Positions 61,946 through 64,000 of a DNA stretch of 64,000 bases are shown one piece after another. A program made the position numbers and the translations under genes. How positions within the stretch are numbered: position 1 is the first letter of the stretch; each line of letters opens with the position of its first letter. Origin of the DNA: Pedobacter yulinensis (GTDB lineage Bacteria; Bacteroidota; Bacteroidia; Sphingobacteriales; Sphingobacteriaceae); NCBI RefSeq assembly GCF_003029735.1, contig NZ_KZ686269.1, forward strand, positions 1,054,001-1,118,000. The letters run 5' to 3'. A model generated the notes under the pieces. It was not told the origin of the DNA. It searched no databases and saw nothing but the letters and a program-made list of their open reading frames with translations.

Positions 61946-63391
61946 TTAATGAGCTTTTTGCCTGGTCAGCAACTCCATACCCAATTCAGTCACTTCCTCT
62001 GCAGCATTGGAGAGAATAACGATACCCATACCCCTGGAGGTATCGAGCCCCACAAAAGACCGGAAGCCACCCGTGCCCCCCGAATGATGCAGCAAGGAAT
62101 GCCCCGACACGCTGTCGATGCGCCAGCCAAGCGCCATGCGCTGCTCGCCACCCGTAAATACAGCATGATGACTCAGCTCAATAGCCTTTTTCAAAGTACC
62201 CCCGGGTTTCAGCTGCGCCTGTGTATAAACGATCATGTCGTTCAAAGTAGAGCGGATGGCACCTGAACCCTGCAATGGTCCGAGATCCCAGGGTGGTACG
62301 CCCCTGCCGGTCTCGTTATGCCCTTGCGCCATATTCTGCAATTCAGCCGGTGTGAGACTGACCTTTGTCCTCATCATGCCTAATGGCCGGGCGATGCGCT
62401 CTTCAATCAGCCTGCCAAAGGTTTTGCCGCTTTGTCTTGCCAGGATGGTGCCCAGCAGCCCGGCGCCGAGGTTGGAATACGAAAACTTGGTGCCCGGCCC
62501 GACCGTTATGCGGTGGGTGCGCAGAAAGCGATAAAGCGAGTCTGCCGTGTAGTGTTTGTATGGATTGAGCGGATCGGCATTTCCTGTGAAAATGTTTTGC
62601 GGCAGTCGCGGCAGTCCGGACGTGTGGCTTGCCAGGTGCTTCAGAGTCACGGGAGTTCCGTGGTATTCGAGTTCGGGTATCGAATCCGGCAGGTAGCGGC
62701 TTACCGGGTCTTCGAGTTTCATGCGGCCCGCGGCCACCTCAATGGCCAGTAAAAGGGCTGTGAAGGTCTTTGTTACAGAACCAATCTCAAAGACAGTCAC
62801 ATCGGCATCCGGGAGTTTGCCGGCGCCAGCCGCCGTCGTACCATAGCTGTACCGCCTCACTCCGTCATTTCCAATCCATGCAATCAGAAGTCCCGCTGTA
62901 TTTCCCTTCTGAATATAGGGCCGAGCCACCTTCTCGACCATCCGGTCAATGCTGTCTTGCAAGCGGTTGCTCGATTTAACAGCTTGCACCTTATCGGGAA
63001 TAACGCGCGGGGCCGCCGCGAAATTAATCCGGCTCGCCCGGCCAGTTTGATCCAGCTTCAGGGAAAACAGGTAATCGGAATTTTCAAACTTACCGAGATA
63101 GTCGAATCCTTTTTCATTTGCATCTTTGTAGGCTACAGATTGCCAGCTGCCTGCCTTTGCGAAGAATTTATTCATTCCTTCTGCGAACTGGCCGGCAGTC
63201 ATCTTTTTACGAAAGGACTCGGATGTCAGTTCATATATCTCGTGCGGCCGATGCCCATTGTAACTGGTGCGAATCCGGTTGGCGACGGAATCGTACAGCC
63301 GACGATTATGATCCTGGGCCGACGCCTGGAGGGCAAGGCTAAACAAAGAAACGGTCAGCAGTACAGACCTCAGCCACCTGTTGTTATTCAT
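61946..63391 (-). CDS. serine hydrolase, class C beta-lactamase family, with DUF3887-like N-terminus
   Basis: A 481-residue exported protein. Signal peptide (1-25), then a small DUF3887-like domain (about 30-125), then the beta-lactamase/D-aminopeptidase fold. The nucleophile motif is S205-V-T-K208 in FEIGSVTKTF; YSN in KFSYSNLG is the second motif and HHSGGTGG the third. Family members are esterases or peptidases rather than true antibiotic-degrading enzymes, so resistance should not be assumed. Confidence 0.92.
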   Translation of the reverse strand: MNNNRWLRSVLLTVSLFSLALQASAQDHNRRLYDSVANRIRTSYNGHRPHEIYELTSESFRKKMTAGQFAEGMNKFFAKAGSWQSVAYKDANEKGFDYLGKFENSDYLFSLKLDQTGRASRINFAAAPRVIPDKVQAVKSSNRLQDSIDRMVEKVARPYIQKGNTAGLLIAWIGNDGVRRYSYGTTAAGAGKLPDADVTVFEIGSVTKTFTALLLAIEVAAGRMKLEDPVSRYLPDSIPELEYHGTPVTLKHLASHTSGLPRLPQNIFTGNADPLNPYKHYTADSLYRFLRTHRITVGPGTKFSYSNLGAGLLGTILARQSGKTFGRLIEERIARPLGMMRTKVSLTPAELQNMAQGHNETGRGVPPWDLGPLQGSGAIRSTLNDMIVYTQAQLKPGGTLKKAIELSHHAVFTGGEQRMALGWRIDSVSGHSLLHHSGGTGGFRSFVGLDTSRGMGIVILSNAAEEVTELGMELLTRQKAH

Positions 63392-63547
63392 GACGATTGA
63401 ATTGTTTTATCACTTTGATAACCAAATGAACGTTTTGTTACGACGCGCCACCCCAGGGCAACATGCAGGGTTGCCGGACCCTGGCAGCGCGCTAAGCCGC
63501 CGCATTTCACAGCGTTTATGTATTTTAGCCGCCTAAATGTTTGAAAA

Positions 63548-64000
63548 ATGAGGTTTGCCCTACCAATCCGCGCCGTGCCGCTTTCAATGATATTTGTGTT
63601 GCTGTTTTCCTGCGGAGATCACAAAGCCGGCGGCTACGCCGCAGGCGCTGACACCGACACCAGCGGGGCCGCCGCAGTACAGCAGCCTGAACTTGCCGGC
63701 GCAATCGAACAGGGAGAGTTTACTTTTTTGCACCTGGATCAGGACGGAGATGACGACCTGCTGCTGCTCGTCGGGGAAGGCGACACGCTCGATATGATCT
63801 GCAGCCAGGTCGATATGCCGCAGCTCTACCGGGGCGACCGCGTTTCTGTACAATGGAACAATAAACGTTATGTACCTGCCGGCGATGCGCAAGCCGTTTC
63901 TGTCAGGCCCTTTGTTGCCTCGCTCCGGGTGCTTGCCAGCGGGCGATTGGGCAAACGGATGAAGCAGCAGCCCATCGAGCTGAAACTGACTGAGAAAGAC
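63548..64000 (+). CDS. putative lipoprotein gene, 3' end outside window
   Basis: An open frame runs from the ATG at 63548 to the window end (151 codons). The start MRFALPIRAVPLSMIFVLLF is followed by SCGDHKAG, a lipobox-like site with C22. The mature part has a short acidic segment (LDQDGDDDLLLLVGEGD) and an OB-like beta region, WNNKRYVPAGDAQ. No family recognised. It is divergent from the serine hydrolase gene. Confidence 0.65.
   Translation, partial: MRFALPIRAVPLSMIFVLLFSCGDHKAGGYAAGADTDTSGAAAVQQPELAGAIEQGEFTFLHLDQDGDDDLLLLVGEGDTLDMICSQVDMPQLYRGDRVSVQWNNKRYVPAGDAQAVSVRPFVASLRVLASGRLGKRMKQQPIELKLTEKD

Noticed and set aside
61946..63391. Antibiotic-resistance beta-lactamase
   Set aside because: The class C-type fold with DUF3887-like domain fits an esterase or peptidase; no resistance evidence.

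Overview
The window reads as chromosomal DNA of a Bacteroidota bacterium, most likely Sphingobacteriales (Pedobacter-like). The evidence is a SusC/SusD pair, a TlpA lipoprotein with a DUF4369-type N-terminus, DUF4412 and DUF4198 proteins, a MerR regulator beginning MPYKERE, a SpmA/SpmB fusion, and repeated promoter elements of the Bacteroidota type (TAnnTTTG, sometimes with an upstream TTTG). The family placement is inference. No insertion sequence, prophage, integrase or CRISPR array was seen; almost everything is ordinary chromosomal gene content.

Layout. 1-9.6 kb is mostly minus strand: ClC channel, RluA-type pseudouridine synthase, response regulator, TlpA thioredoxin, gatB and alaS, with one small Tyr/His/Arg-rich secreted protein between gatB and alaS. 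9.7-18.6 kb is plus strand: a MerR regulator, a tightly overlapping trio (PorV-like barrel, helix-hairpin-helix barrel protein, ComEC), a crotonase, a DUF4412 protein and a DPP-IV-type peptidase. At 18.7-26.1 kb lies the most striking region: a SatD-like regulator plus a DUF3307 membrane protein, divergent from a four-gene DNA repair operon (exonuclease, ATP-dependent ligase, Lhr-type helicase, PdeM phosphoesterase). Between them sit six tandem 28-bp units, each carrying the dyad TATCGG-N8-CCGATA. 26.1-29.4 kb is an overlapping minus-strand operon (CDF transporter, NUDIX, bioA, diiron ferritin-like protein).

29.5-47 kb is largely housekeeping: an aspartate-type aminotransferase, a MacB-like permease, queA, ispD, a 52-residue membrane protein, DUF2795, cobalamin adenosyltransferase, an ABC ATPase, gatC, an acyltransferase, trpS, a deoxynucleoside kinase, kdsB, pyrG, yidC and a large S9 peptidase. 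A 480-bp gap before pyrG holds a perfect palindrome and a free-standing terminator. 47-54.3 kb has an M14 peptidase, a SpmA/SpmB fusion and a SusC/SusD operon. 55-60.4 kb looks like a metal-homeostasis region: DUF4198 plus PepSY, then MerC-like, ABC ATPase, permease with a His/Glu-rich loop, CxxC secreted protein and a Fur/Zur-type regulator. Two inverted TGCAA-N5-TTGC boxes lie at the merC-like promoter. 60.4-64 kb holds tRNA-Arg(TCT), a decayed SnoaL-like gene, a flavin split-barrel protein, a serine hydrolase and the start of a lipoprotein gene cut by the window end.

The two systems most worth following up are the SatD/operator-array/repair-operon locus and the putative Zur-controlled MacB-like zinc operon.
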